Origin: Actinomarinicola tropica
Lineage (GTDB): Bacteria > Actinomycetota > Acidimicrobiia > Acidimicrobiales > SKKL01
Assembly (NCBI RefSeq): GCF_009650215.1
Contig: NZ_CP045851.1
Coordinates: 620,001 to 684,000, forward strand
Length of the DNA: 64,000 nt
Reading direction: 5' to 3'
Part shown: positions 50,853 through 58,855 of the stretch, piece after piece
Layout: each line of letters begins with the position of its first letter
Numbering within the stretch: the first letter of the stretch is position 1
Program-made: the position numbers and the translations under genes
Notes under the pieces: model-generated
Told to the model about the DNA's origin: nothing
Seen by the model: the letters and a program-made list of their open reading frames with translations, nothing else
The model's database searches: none

Positions 50853-51311
50853 TCAGAGCGCGTCGTGCGCCGCGGCGACCGAGCGGCTGAGGCCCTCGAC
50901 GAAGCCGATCGCCAACGCGTGGGCGAAGGTCGCCTCGGAGGTGAAGCCAGCCGTGACGACCATCTGCGTGCTGCCGTCCACCTCGGGGACGATCCGCACG
51001 TCGACCTCGGTCGGCTCGAGCCCGTCGCTGCTGAAGGTGAAGCGCAGCGCCCGAGGAGGCTCGACCGCGATGACGTCCCACCGGCCGCGGATCGTCCCGC
51101 CGGGGGCGTCGACCGTCACCTCGACGGTGCCGCCCGGACGGAGGTCGTGGTGGTCGACGGTCATCGGGAGCCCCGGAGGCCCCCACCACCGGGCGACCGC
51201 GGCGGGGTCCGACCAGAGCCGCCACACCGCCTCCGGCGGGTGGTCGAACGTGGTGGTGATGGTGGCGGTGCGCCGGTCGTGGTCGACGGTCGCCTCGACG
51301 TCCCGGCTCAT
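50853..51311 (-). CDS. SRPBCC/AHSA1-like protein
   Basis: A 152-residue START-like ligand-binding protein of the AHSA1/Aha1-C group: ATITTTFDHPPEAVWRLWSD (about residues 16-35), RWWGPPGLPMTVDHHDLRPG (about 40-59), then the fold's closing helix (AIGFVEGLSRSVAAAHDAL). Such proteins bind hydrophobic ligands or act as cyclases; the ligand is unknown. Start ATG at 51311 overlaps the ArsR-like gene stop (ATGA), a very common regulator-SRPBCC pair. Confidence 0.83.
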   Translation of the reverse strand: MSRDVEATVDHDRRTATITTTFDHPPEAVWRLWSDPAAVARWWGPPGLPMTVDHHDLRPGGTVEVTVDAPGGTIRGRWDVIAVEPPRALRFTFSSDGLEPTEVDVRIVPEVDGSTQMVVTAGFTSEATFAHALAIGFVEGLSRSVAAAHDAL

Positions 51312-51676
51312 CGGGCGTCCTCCTCGTCCTCGTGCGCCCTGTCGTCCTCGGGCGCGCTGGCGTCGCTGAGCACGTCGTGCATGCGCTCCACCCTGCCGCG
51401 CCACACGTCGCGCAGGGCGAGGAGGTCGGCCTCGACCTCGTCGAGCGCCTCGGCCCGGGCGCGCACGTAGCGGTGCCGGTGGACCGCACGCTTGGTGACC
51501 AGGCCCGCGTCCTCCAGCACCGCGACGTGCCGCTGCACGGCGGCGAAGCTCATCGGATAGGCGGCGGCGAGGTCGGACACGGCGTGGTCGCGGTGGAGCG
51601 TGCGGGCGACGATGTCGCGCCGGGTGGGGTCCGACAGCGCGCGGAGCCGACGGTCGAGGGTGTCTGATACAACCAT
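51308..51676 (-). CDS. ArsR-family regulator paired with SRPBCC
   Basis: A 122-residue winged-helix regulator: RRLRALSDPTRRDIVARTLH (about residues 8-27), then MSFAAVQRHVAVLEDAGLVT with recognition helix, and an acidic C-terminus. No thiol metal site (CxC) is present, so a non-metal signal is likely. ATG at 51676 overlaps a palindrome at 51667-51686, so the protein probably represses its own gene and the divergent RibD-like gene. Confidence 0.85.
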   Translation of the reverse strand: MVVSDTLDRRLRALSDPTRRDIVARTLHRDHAVSDLAAAYPMSFAAVQRHVAVLEDAGLVTKRAVHRHRYVRARAEALDEVEADLLALRDVWRGRVERMHDVLSDASAPEDDRAHEDEEDAR

Positions 51677-51686
51677 ATTGTTGTAT
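51667..51686. promoter_or_regulatory. Operator overlapping ArsR start codon
   Basis: ATACAAC-catatt-GTTGTAT, perfect 7-bp arms. It covers the ArsR start codon and lies between two divergent genes, so the regulator could control both. Confidence 0.6.
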
Positions 51687-51719
51687 GATAGCGGGCCCCG
51701 ACACGGAAAGGAGGCGCCC

Positions 51720-52346
51720 GTGCGCCTCGTGCTCATGCAGTTCTGCTCCCTCGACGGCGTCACCCAGGGGCCGGGCAGCCCCGACGAGGACACCAGCCAC
51801 GGCTTCTCGCGCGGTGGTTGGTTCGCGCCCTACGTCGACGAGACGTTCCTCCCCATCGTCCGCCGGTGGGCCGAGTCCGCGGACGCCTACCTGTTCGGTC
51901 GCCGGACCTACACGGCGTTCGCCGACGCGTGGCCACACATGCCCGACCTCGACGACCCGGTGGCCGCCAGCCTCAACGGCCGCCCGAAGCACGTCGTGTC
52001 CTCCAACCTGACCGACGCCGATCTCACCTGGGGTCCTGCAACCCTCCACCAGGGCGACGTCGAGGCCGCCGTCGCCGAGATCACCGCCGCGCCCGGCGCC
52101 GAGGTCCAGGTCCACGGCAGCACCACGCTCGGCCGCGCCCTCCTCCGCGCCGGTCTCGTGGACGAGCTGCGACTCGTCGTCGCGCCGGTCATCGTCGGCG
52201 ACGGGCGCCGGCTCCTGACCGAGGCCGACAGCGCCCGGGGTCTGCGCCTCCTCGACCTCGAGCGCACCGATGCCGGCCTCGCGGTCCACACCTACGCCGT
52301 CGAGGGCCCGGCGACGTTCGCCACCTACGCCCCCGCCGAGCGCTGA
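51720..52346 (+). CDS. RibD-C/DHFR-like reductase
   Basis: A 208-residue RibD C-terminal-like reductase: MRLVLMQFCSLDGVTQGP at the start, then DAYLFGRRTYTAFADAWPH, KHVVSSNLTDADLTWGP, VHGSTTLGRALLRAGLVDEL (about residues 130-149) and VAPVIVGDGRRLL. This family binds NADPH and reduces pyrimidine-type or dihydrofolate-like substrates; specificity unknown. GTG at 51720 with AAAGGAGG upstream. Divergent from the ArsR-like gene. Confidence 0.85.
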   Translation: MRLVLMQFCSLDGVTQGPGSPDEDTSHGFSRGGWFAPYVDETFLPIVRRWAESADAYLFGRRTYTAFADAWPHMPDLDDPVAASLNGRPKHVVSSNLTDADLTWGPATLHQGDVEAAVAEITAAPGAEVQVHGSTTLGRALLRAGLVDELRLVVAPVIVGDGRRLLTEADSARGLRLLDLERTDAGLAVHTYAVEGPATFATYAPAER

Positions 52347-52410
52347 GCTCCGGCGCCGCCCCCGCCGATCCGCGATCATCCGGTTACCGACGAGTGGGGA
52401 GGAGTCGGCG

Positions 52411-52716
52411 ATGCCAGCCGCGTACTGGGTGAACACGTTCCGCGAGGTCCGGGATCCGGCCCGGCTCGCGGCCTACGCCGAGGCGGCGGGGTCGGTGATG
52501 GAGACCTACGGCGGGCGGTTCCTCGCCCGTGGCATGCCCGCCGCGGTCTTCGAGGAGGCGCCGATGGAGCGCACGACGGTGATCGAGTTCCCGAGCGTCG
52601 AGCGGGCCGTGGAGGCCTACGAGAGCGCCGAGTACCAGGCGGCGCTCGCCGTGCTCGGCGACGGCGCGGTCCGCGACATCCGGATCGTGCCGGCTGTCGG
52701 TGACGGCGGGGGTTGA
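52411..52716 (+). CDS. DUF1330 protein
   Basis: A 101-residue DUF1330 (dabb-like) protein: YWVNTFREVRDPARLAAYAE (about residues 5-24), GGRFLARGMPAAVFEEAPME, VIEFPSVERAVEAYESAEYQ and a final strand DIRIVP. It folds as a small ferredoxin-like dimer of unknown catalysis. GGGGAGGAG precedes the ATG. Confidence 0.82.
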   Translation: MPAAYWVNTFREVRDPARLAAYAEAAGSVMETYGGRFLARGMPAAVFEEAPMERTTVIEFPSVERAVEAYESAEYQAALAVLGDGAVRDIRIVPAVGDGGG

Positions 52717-52743
52717 CCCCCTCATCGGTTCGTCGTAACTTAC

Positions 52744-52761
52744 CGTTCGTGGACACGAACG
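52744..52761. promoter_or_regulatory. Perfect palindrome over ArsR start codon
   Basis: CGTTCGTG-ga-CACGAACG, perfect 8-bp arms with a 2-bp spacer. The ArsR GTG start (52749-52751) lies inside it, so transcription and probable leaderless translation start would be blocked by bound repressor. Confidence 0.6.
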
Positions 52762-53069
52762 AAAGCGAGAGCGGATGGGCGACGCTCGGCGACGGAAGCC
52801 GACGGGCGATCGTCCTGCGGCTGGCCGAGCGGCCACATGCGGTCGGCGAGCTCGCCGCATCGCTGCCGATCAGTCGCCCGGCCGTGTCCCAGCACCTGAG
52901 GGTCCTGAAGGACGCGGGCCTGGTCGAGGAGGAGTCCGCCGGCACCCGGCGGATCTACCGCCTCAACGCGGCCGGCCTGCTCGCCCTCCGGGACCAGCTC
53001 GACACGTTCTGGGCCCGTGCCCTCACGGGCTACGAGGACGTGGCGAACCGACCGGAGGAGACACCATGA
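52749..53069 (+). CDS. ArsR-family regulator of an SRPBCC gene
   Basis: A 106-residue winged-helix protein: SGWATLGDGSRRAIVLRLAE (about residues 8-27), VGELAASLPISRPAVSQHLR and VLKDAGLVEEESAGTRRIYR, all typical of ArsR helices. No metal-thiol motif. GTG at 52749 lies within a palindrome. It overlaps the following SRPBCC gene by 4 bp. Confidence 0.87.
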   Translation: MDTNESESGWATLGDGSRRAIVLRLAERPHAVGELAASLPISRPAVSQHLRVLKDAGLVEEESAGTRRIYRLNAAGLLALRDQLDTFWARALTGYEDVANRPEETP

Positions 53070-53542
53070 CCAACGCGACCGAAGCGGTCGTCCGCCGCTC
53101 CGTCACCGTCGACGCACCGCTGGCGCAGGCCTTCGACCTGTTCGTCGAGCGGTTCGGCGACTTCAAGCCGCGCGAGCACAACCTGCTCGGTGCGGAGATC
53201 GTCGAGACGCGGTTCGAGCCTCAGGTCGGCGGCCACATCTACGACCGTGCCGCAGACGGCAGCGAGTGCCGGTGGGCCCGCATCCTGGCCTACGAGCCGC
53301 CGGCCCGATTGGTGTTCAGCTGGGACATCAGCCCGACCTGGCAGCTGGAGGCGGACACCTCGAACGCCAGCGAGGTTGAGGTCCGCTTCACCGAGGAGAC
53401 GCCCACCCGGACGCTCGTCGAGCTTGAGCACCGCCACCTCGAGCGTCACGGGCCGGGGTGGGAGAGCGTGCGCGACGGCGTCGCGGACGAGGGCGGCTGG
53501 CCGCTCTACCTGGCCCGGTACGCCGACCTCGTGGGCACGTGA
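53066..53542 (+). CDS. SRPBCC-family protein
   Basis: A 158-residue START-like protein: VVRRSVTVDAPLAQAFDLFV (about residues 8-27), FKPREHNLLG, ETRFEPQVGGHIYDRAADGS, WARILAYEPPARLVFSWDIS and a closing helix ESVRDGVADEGGW. The ligand is not predictable. GGAGGAG precedes the ATG at 53066, which overlaps the ArsR-like stop (ATGA). It ends just before a strong inverted repeat. Confidence 0.86.
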   Translation: MTNATEAVVRRSVTVDAPLAQAFDLFVERFGDFKPREHNLLGAEIVETRFEPQVGGHIYDRAADGSECRWARILAYEPPARLVFSWDISPTWQLEADTSNASEVEVRFTEETPTRTLVELEHRHLERHGPGWESVRDGVADEGGWPLYLARYADLVGT

Positions 53543-53550
53543 CCGGGACA

Positions 53551-53580
53551 GCGACGCATTCCTTGACGGGAATGCGTCGC
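53551..53580. repeat. 12-bp inverted repeat, hairpin or operator
   Basis: Arms GCGACGCATTCC and GGAATGCGTCGC are perfect; the 6-bp centre is TTGACG. It is 9 bp after the SRPBCC stop, so it can end that transcript, but its centre also looks like the -35 box of the next gene's promoter. Confidence 0.65.
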
Positions 53581-53591
53581 GGTCGTACCGT
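53563..53591 (+). promoter_or_regulatory. Probable promoter of the DUF1801 gene
   Basis: TTGACG (53563-53568), 17-bp spacer, TACCGT (53586-53591), both close to actinobacterial TTGACN/TANNNT consensus. Transcription would begin near 53598, giving a 28-nt leader before the ATG at 53626. The -35 box is the loop of the 12-bp inverted repeat. Confidence 0.55.
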
Positions 53592-53625
53592 CGGCGCACC
53601 AACGGTCGACGAGAGGGGCAGCACG

Positions 53626-53979
53626 ATGGCGGGAGCCACCGACGGCGAGACGGCGGTGAAGGACAAGATCGGCGAGCTCCCGGCGTTCCAGGAGCTCGCT
53701 GCGCGCCTGCACCACGTGATCGTGCAGGCCGCACCGGACCTGCAGCCTCGCCTCTGGTACGGGATGCCGGGCTACGCGCGGACGAAGAGCAGCCCCGTGC
53801 TCTGCTTCTTCCGGGTGGACGACGACCAGTTCGTCACGTTCGGTCTCACCGAGAAAGCACACCTCGAGCCGGAGGAGGGCGCCGCGGACCGCCTGATCGG
53901 ATCGGCGTGGTTCCTGCGCGAGCTCGACGAACCGACCGAGGCGCGCATCGCCGACATCGTCCGTCGGGCGGTGGGCTGA
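53626..53979 (+). CDS. DUF1801-like protein
   Basis: A 117-residue protein with an N-terminal helix (DKIGELPAFQELAARLHHVI), then RLWYGMPGYARTKSSPVLCF (about residues 45-64), FVTFGLTEKAHLEPEEGAAD and ARIADIVRRAV. This matches the DUF1801/YdhG fold, small alpha-beta proteins of unknown activity. ATG at 53626 with GAGAGGGG upstream. It has its own predicted promoter. Confidence 0.7.
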   Translation: MAGATDGETAVKDKIGELPAFQELAARLHHVIVQAAPDLQPRLWYGMPGYARTKSSPVLCFFRVDDDQFVTFGLTEKAHLEPEEGAADRLIGSAWFLRELDEPTEARIADIVRRAVG

Positions 53980-53988
53980 CCGGCGCAG

Positions 53989-55089
53989 TCAGGCGCCGTC
54001 GGGTCGGCGGGCCGCGGCGCGCGCCTGGAGCGCCGCGAGCGTGAACCCGAGCAGCACGAGCGGCACGACGACGAGGGCGACCGGGCGCACGACGTCGACG
54101 GCCTCGCTGTCACCGGCGTCGAGCACCAGGAACGTGACGTAGAGGGTGTACGCCGCGACGAGGACGATGCCCTCCCACCGCCGGATCTCGAAGCCCTTCC
54201 AGATGATGGGCACGAGCACGATCGTCGCCGCCAGCATCACCGGCACGTCGACCTGCAGCGCGCTGTCGGGCACGGGGATCGGTGTGCCCGCCGCGAGCCC
54301 GGTGAGGCCCAGCACGCACAGCAGGTTGAACAGGTTCGACCCGACCACGTTGCCGACGGCGATGTCGCGCTGTCCCCGGTACGCCGCGAGGAACGACGTG
54401 GCCAGCTCCGGGAGCGACGTCCCGATGGCGACGACGGTGAGCCCGATGACGAGGTCGCTGACGCCCATCTCCTCGGCGATGTCGGTGGCCGAGCCGACGA
54501 GCAGCTGCGATCCGCCGACGAGGACCGCGAGCCCCAGGACGACGAGGCCGACCTGCACGGGCAGGGGCTTGTCGACGACGTCGACCTCGAGCTCCTCGAT
54601 CGACTCGTCGTACTCGTCGATGACGTCCTGCTCCCGCTCGCCCCGCGCGGCGCGGATGAGCCACCAGGTGTAGGTGACCACACCGGCGAAGAGGATCGCG
54701 CCGTCGACGCGCCCGATCTCGTTGTCGAGGCCGAGGAGCAGCGCCACGAACGAGGCACCGATGAGCACCGGGATGTCGATGCGGATGATGCGCTGGGACA
54801 CGGCGAGCGTGCCGATGACGGCCGACCCGCCGAGTATGAGGAGGATGTTGGCGATGTTCGACCCGGCGACGTTGCCGAACGCCACCTCGCCGTTGCCGCC
54901 GATCGCGGCGCTGACGCTCACGGCCAGCTCGGGGGCGCTCGTCCCGAAGGCCACCACGGTGAGCCCGATGACCACCGGGGCGATGCCGAACCGGGTGGCG
55001 ATGGACGCCGCGCCGCGGACGAGCAGCTCCGCACCGGCGACGAGGAAGACGAGCCCCACGGCGAGGGCGACGAAGGTCCAGGCGGTCAC
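53989..55089 (-). CDS. CaCA-family cation (Ca2+/Na+-type) exchanger
   Basis: A 366-residue membrane protein with ten helices in two inverted repeats. The alpha-1 motif is TVVAFGTSAPELAVSVSAAI with GNVAGSNIANILLILG; alpha-2 is TVVAIGTSLPELATSFLAAY with GNVVGSNLFNLLCVLG. The conserved GxSxPE motifs form the ion pathway. A cytoplasmic acidic loop (about residues 155-185) separates the repeats. GTG at 55089 with GGAAGGA upstream. Exchange stoichiometry is not predictable. Confidence 0.92.
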   Translation of the reverse strand: MTAWTFVALAVGLVFLVAGAELLVRGAASIATRFGIAPVVIGLTVVAFGTSAPELAVSVSAAIGGNGEVAFGNVAGSNIANILLILGGSAVIGTLAVSQRIIRIDIPVLIGASFVALLLGLDNEIGRVDGAILFAGVVTYTWWLIRAARGEREQDVIDEYDESIEELEVDVVDKPLPVQVGLVVLGLAVLVGGSQLLVGSATDIAEEMGVSDLVIGLTVVAIGTSLPELATSFLAAYRGQRDIAVGNVVGSNLFNLLCVLGLTGLAAGTPIPVPDSALQVDVPVMLAATIVLVPIIWKGFEIRRWEGIVLVAAYTLYVTFLVLDAGDSEAVDVVRPVALVVVPLVLLGFTLAALQARAAARRPDGA

Positions 55090-55146
55090 CGGCGCATCCT
55101 TCCACTGACCCGGCCCTCGTGGTGGAGCATGCCTGAGGAGTAGATA

Positions 55147-55166
55147 ATCTGACAAAGTCGTCAGAT
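55147..55166. promoter_or_regulatory. Operator/promoter before ArsR-SulP operon
   Basis: ATCTGAC-aaagtc-GTCAGAT, perfect 7-bp arms, overlapping an AT-rich TAGATAAT stretch that looks like a -10 box. It lies 32 bp before the ArsR start. Confidence 0.55.
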
Positions 55167-55198
55167 CGTCTGCCGCAGCAGGGAAGGATCCGTCCGTC

Positions 55199-55558
55199 AT
55201 GCCGTCATCGGGACCCAGCGACGCCCGACCTCTCTCCGAGGTGAAGGCCGAGCTGTTCAAAGCCATGGGCCACCCGGCGCGCATCCGCGCGCTCGAGGTG
55301 CTCGCCGAGGGCGAGCGCTCGGTGTCCGAGCTCCAGCCCCTGGTGGGGATCGAGTCGTCGCACCTCTCCCAGCAGCTCGGCGTCCTCCGCCGCGCCGGGC
55401 TCGTCACGACCCGCCGCGAGGGCTCCAACGTCGTCTACGCGCTGAAGGACCCGCTCGTCGGCGACCTCCTCGCTGTGGCCAAGCGGTTCCTCCTCGCATC
55501 CCTCACCGAGACCCGCGACCTGCTCGCCGACCTGCACGCCGAGGTCGAGCCCCGGTGA
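55199..55558 (+). CDS. ArsR-family regulator of SulP transporter
   Basis: A 119-residue winged-helix regulator: LFKAMGHPARIRALEVLAEG (about residues 19-38), VSELQPLVGIESSHLSQQLG (recognition helix) and VLRRAGLVTTRREGSNVVYA. No metal-binding cysteines are present, so it may sense something other than metal. Its stop overlaps the SulP start (GTGA) and it probably represses this operon. Confidence 0.88.
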   Translation: MPSSGPSDARPLSEVKAELFKAMGHPARIRALEVLAEGERSVSELQPLVGIESSHLSQQLGVLRRAGLVTTRREGSNVVYALKDPLVGDLLAVAKRFLLASLTETRDLLADLHAEVEPR

Positions 55559-57255
55559 CCCTCCCCACCCGTTCCCGGACGTCGCTGCGCTCGCTGCTGC
55601 CGCACCGGGCGGACTACGCCGGGCTCGCCTCGACGTGGCGAGCGGACGTGATGGCCGGGCTCACCGTCGGCGTGGTGGCCCTGCCGCTCGCCCTCGCCTT
55701 CGGCATCACGACGGGGTTGGGCGCGGCCGCCGGGCTCACGACAGCCATCGTCGCCGGTCTCGTGGCGGCCGTCTTCGGCGGGTCGCACGTCCAGGTGTCC
55801 GGACCGACCGGCGCGATGACCGTCGTCCTCGTCCCGCTGGTCGCCCGCCACGGCGCCGACGCCGTGGTTGTCGTCGGCGTGATCGCGGGTCTGTTCGTGG
55901 TCGTCGCCAGCGCACTGCGCCTCGGGCGGCTCCTCGCCTACATCCCGTGGCCCGTCATCGAGGGCTTCACGCTCGGCATCGCCGTCATCATCTTCCTCCA
56001 GCAGGTGCCTGCTGCCCTCGGCGTCGCGACGCCCGAGGGCGAGAACACCGCCATCGTGGCGGTCCGTGCCGCACTCGACGCCCTGGACCACGGGTCCTTC
56101 GCGGCTCTGCTGCTCGTCGGCCTCGTCGTCGCGGTCATGGTGCTGGCGCCGCGGCTGCACCGCTCGCTCCCGGCGTCGCTACTCGCCGTCGTCGCTGCCA
56201 CGTCGGCTGTGAAGGTGGTCGGGCTCGACGTGGCGACGATCGGCGCCCTGCCGTCGACGCTTCCCGCTCCCTCCCTGCCTGCGGTCGACCTCGGTGTGCT
56301 CGGCGGCTTCATCGGCCCGGCGTTCGCCGTGGCGCTGCTCGCCGCGATCGAGTCGCTGCTCTCCGCCAAGGTGGCCGACGGCATGGTCGACGGCCCGCGC
56401 CACGACCCCGATCGCGAGCTCTTCGGACAGGGCCTGGCCAACGTGGTCTCGCCGCTCTTCGGCGGCATGCCCGCGACCGGTGCGATCGCCCGCACCGCGG
56501 TCAACGTCAGGGCCGGTGCCCGCACGCGGCTGGCCTCGGTCGTCCACTCGCTGGCACTCGTCGCCGTCGTGCTCGCCGGGTCCGATCTCGTCGCCGAGAT
56601 CCCGCTCGCCGCGCTCGCCGGCGTCCTCGTCGTGACCGCGATGCGCATGGTCGAGGTCCACAACATCCGTTCGATCCTGCGATCGACCCGCTCGGACGCA
56701 GCGGTCCTCGGGATCACGGCCGCGGCGACCATCGTGTTCGACCTCGTCGTCGCGGTGGAGGTCGGCGTCGCCGTCGCCGCCGTCCTTGCCCTCCGTCAGG
56801 TGGCGCGCACCACCGCGCTGGCCGAGACGCCGGTGCCCGCCGAGGTCGACCCCGAGGACGAGGAGTCGCTCCTCCATGAGCACATCGTCGCCTACCGGAT
56901 CGACGGCGCCCTGTTCTTCGGCGCCTCCCAACGCTTCTTGGCCAGCCTGTCGCAGGTGGCCGACGTGCGGGTCGTCATCCTCCGGCTGCCCGACCTGCAG
57001 GTCCTCGACGCCACCGGCGCCCACGCCCTCGGTGAGATCGTGGCCGACCTCGAGCGTCGGCACATCACCGTCCTGCTGAAGGGCCCCCGGCCGGAGCACG
57101 AGCGGTTGCTGCGCAACGTCGGCGCGCTCGACCACCTCGCGTCGGAGCACCACCTCTTCACCGACCTCGACGCCGCGGTGGCCCACGCGCGGCTCCACGC
57201 GTCGGGCGCGGGGCACGATCCGACCTGTCGACCGCCGTCGCCCCGCGCTGCGTGA
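55555..57255 (+). CDS. SulP-family anion transporter with STAS domain
   Basis: A 566-residue transporter. About 10-12 helices with GLTVGVVALPLALAFGITTG (about residues 34-53), VSGPTGAMTVVLVPLV and GGMPATGAIARTAVNVRAGA (about 302-321) typical of SulP. The C-terminal STAS domain (about 430-545) includes DLQVLDATGAHALGEIVADL. SulP proteins carry sulfate, bicarbonate or chloride; co-regulation by an ArsR-like protein hints at a stress or anion signal but does not fix the ion. Confidence 0.92.
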   Translation: MTLPTRSRTSLRSLLPHRADYAGLASTWRADVMAGLTVGVVALPLALAFGITTGLGAAAGLTTAIVAGLVAAVFGGSHVQVSGPTGAMTVVLVPLVARHGADAVVVVGVIAGLFVVVASALRLGRLLAYIPWPVIEGFTLGIAVIIFLQQVPAALGVATPEGENTAIVAVRAALDALDHGSFAALLLVGLVVAVMVLAPRLHRSLPASLLAVVAATSAVKVVGLDVATIGALPSTLPAPSLPAVDLGVLGGFIGPAFAVALLAAIESLLSAKVADGMVDGPRHDPDRELFGQGLANVVSPLFGGMPATGAIARTAVNVRAGARTRLASVVHSLALVAVVLAGSDLVAEIPLAALAGVLVVTAMRMVEVHNIRSILRSTRSDAAVLGITAAATIVFDLVVAVEVGVAVAAVLALRQVARTTALAETPVPAEVDPEDEESLLHEHIVAYRIDGALFFGASQRFLASLSQVADVRVVILRLPDLQVLDATGAHALGEIVADLERRHITVLLKGPRPEHERLLRNVGALDHLASEHHLFTDLDAAVAHARLHASGAGHDPTCRPPSPRAA

Positions 57256-57259
57256 CCTG

Positions 57260-57874
57260 TCAGGGCGTGGGCCGCGTGAAGACCGCCCGTGCCGCTTCGG
57301 TCGTCGTCCGTTGGGCGCACCCGTGCACGTGGTCGTTGACCAGGCCCATCGCCTGCATGAACGCGAAGACGGTGGTCGGCCCGACGAAGCGCCAGCCTCG
57401 CCGCTTCAGCTCCTTGGCCATCGCCACCGACTCGGGGGAGGTCGTGACCGTCTGCGGGTCGGGGAGCGTCGCCGGGTCCGGCTCGAAGCGCCAGACGAAC
57501 GATCCGAGCGAGCCCTCGGCGTCGATCAGCTCGACGGCGGCACGGGCGTTGGCGAGGACGGCCTCGATCTTGCCCCGGTGCCGCACGATCCCGGCGTCGC
57601 CGAGCAGCCGTTCGACGTCCGCTGCCCCGTAGGCCGCGACCCGTTCGATCGCGAACCCGTCGAACGCGGCGCGGAAGTTCTCACGCTTGGCGAGGATCGT
57701 CCGCCAGCTCAGGCCGGACTGGAACGCCTCCAGGCTGAGCTTCTCGAAGAGCCGGTCGTCGTCGCCGACGGGCTGGCCCCACTCGTCGTCGTGGTAGGCG
57801 AGGAAGTCCGGAGCGCCGGCCGCCCACGGGCACCGCTCGACGCCGTCCGGCCCCCGCCAGGTGGCCGTGGTCAT
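57260..57874 (-). CDS. tag: 3-Methyladenine DNA glycosylase I
   Basis: A 204-residue Tag enzyme that removes 3-methyladenine from DNA. CPWAAGAPDFLAYHDDEWGQ (about residues 15-34, with the zinc Cys), LFEKLSLEAFQSGLSWRTIL (about 42-61), AFDGFAIERVAAYG, RFVGPTTVFAFMQAMGLVND and HVHGCA with zinc His/Cys ligands at the end. ATG at 57874 overlaps the end of the YciI gene. Confidence 0.95.
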   Translation of the reverse strand: MTTATWRGPDGVERCPWAAGAPDFLAYHDDEWGQPVGDDDRLFEKLSLEAFQSGLSWRTILAKRENFRAAFDGFAIERVAAYGAADVERLLGDAGIVRHRGKIEAVLANARAAVELIDAEGSLGSFVWRFEPDPATLPDPQTVTTSPESVAMAKELKRRGWRFVGPTTVFAFMQAMGLVNDHVHGCAQRTTTEAARAVFTRPTP

Positions 57875-58179
57875 CGGCCGACCGCGGCAGCGAGCTCGGG
57901 ATGGATGCGCGATGGCACGATCTCGGTGATCGTCGGCGTGGCGACCCCGTGCGCCACGAACGGGTCCTGGTGCACGCGGGCTGAGAGGGTCGCCTCGGAG
58001 GTCCGGCGGGCGAGGATGGCGCCACCGCGGCCTGGCACAGAGCCGACGAGCAGGAAGACGCCGTCCTCGACGCCCCGGTCGATCCACGCGGCGTGGCCAG
58101 GTGCGTGAGCCCCGGCGTGTGTCGGATCGGTGATCTCGAGGGTCACGAGGTACACGGGGTCCGGCGTCTCTGCGGTCAT
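57871..58179 (-). CDS. YciI-like protein
   Basis: A 102-residue YciI/dabb-like protein: YLVTLEITDPTHAGAHAPGH (about residues 9-28), FLLVGSVPGRGGAILA and DPFVAHGVATPTITEIVPSR. The conserved His and Asp of the YciI active site are seen. It overlaps tag and the TetR-like gene on both ends by 4 bp, so all three form one operon. Reaction unknown. Confidence 0.82.
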   Translation of the reverse strand: MTAETPDPVYLVTLEITDPTHAGAHAPGHAAWIDRGVEDGVFLLVGSVPGRGGAILARRTSEATLSARVHQDPFVAHGVATPTITEIVPSRIHPELAAAVGR

Positions 58180-58769
58180 CGGGTCGTCCTTCCGTCGTCG
58201 GTGGTGGTGATCTCGGCCAGCCACGCGTGGAGCAGCTGGGCCTCGCGGCGCACGAACGAGGCGTCGCGGTGGACCTGGGCGAGCAGGGCGATCCCCTGGC
58301 TGCGCATCAGGACGTGGAGCGCCCGCTCGTCGGCCAGGTCCGCGTCGCCGAGGGCGGCGAACTGCTGGCGGAGCCAGGCGCGGAACTGGTCGAGGATCGA
58401 TGCGGCGTCGTCGCGCATCGGGTGGTCGGCCTTGGCCAGCTCGGCGCAGAGGGAGCCGACCGGGCACCCGTGCTCGATGATCGGGGCCATGTTCGTGATG
58501 ACGATGTCGATGAACCGGCCGATGCGTCCGGCCGGGGAGTCCTCGTCCTGCTCCCACTCGGCGAGCATCTCAGCGGTGCGCTGCGTGCGGCGCTCGATCA
58601 CCGCCCGGAGCAGGTCGTCCTTCGCTCGGAAGTGGTAGTGGAAGTTCCCCTTCGCGATGCCGGTGCGGGCGGCGAGCGACGAGAAGGAGGTGGCGGCCAC
58701 GCCGTGCTCGTAGAACTCGTCGTCGGCGCAGGCCACGATCCGCTCCCTCGTCGCCGCTGCGTTCCGCAT
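58176..58769 (-). CDS. TetR-family regulator
   Basis: A 197-residue regulator: RERIVACADDEFYEHGVAAT (about residues 8-27), then SLAARTGIAKGNFHYHFRAKDDLL with the typical TetR recognition helix, followed by an all-helical ligand domain with a CPVGSLCAEL segment. It starts the YciI-tag operon. A perfect 10-bp-arm palindrome lies 21 bp upstream. Confidence 0.9.
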   Translation of the reverse strand: MRNAAATRERIVACADDEFYEHGVAATSFSSLAARTGIAKGNFHYHFRAKDDLLRAVIERRTQRTAEMLAEWEQDEDSPAGRIGRFIDIVITNMAPIIEHGCPVGSLCAELAKADHPMRDDAASILDQFRAWLRQQFAALGDADLADERALHVLMRSQGIALLAQVHRDASFVRREAQLLHAWLAEITTTDDGRTTR

Positions 58770-58790
58770 CGCACCTCCCCGTTCGTTTCC

Positions 58791-58812
58791 CTCTAGGACG
58801 AGCGTCCTAGAG
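58791..58812. promoter_or_regulatory. Perfect TetR-type operator
   Basis: Arms CTCTAGGACG (58791-58800) and CGTCCTAGAG (58803-58812) around AG; all 10 pairs match. It lies 21 bp before the TetR ATG and about 40 bp from the end of the DedA gene, so it regulates the TetR-YciI-tag operon. Confidence 0.8.
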
Positions 58813-58855
58813 CGGGTGAACCATAGCTCGTCGCTGGGGCACCGCCACGACGGGA

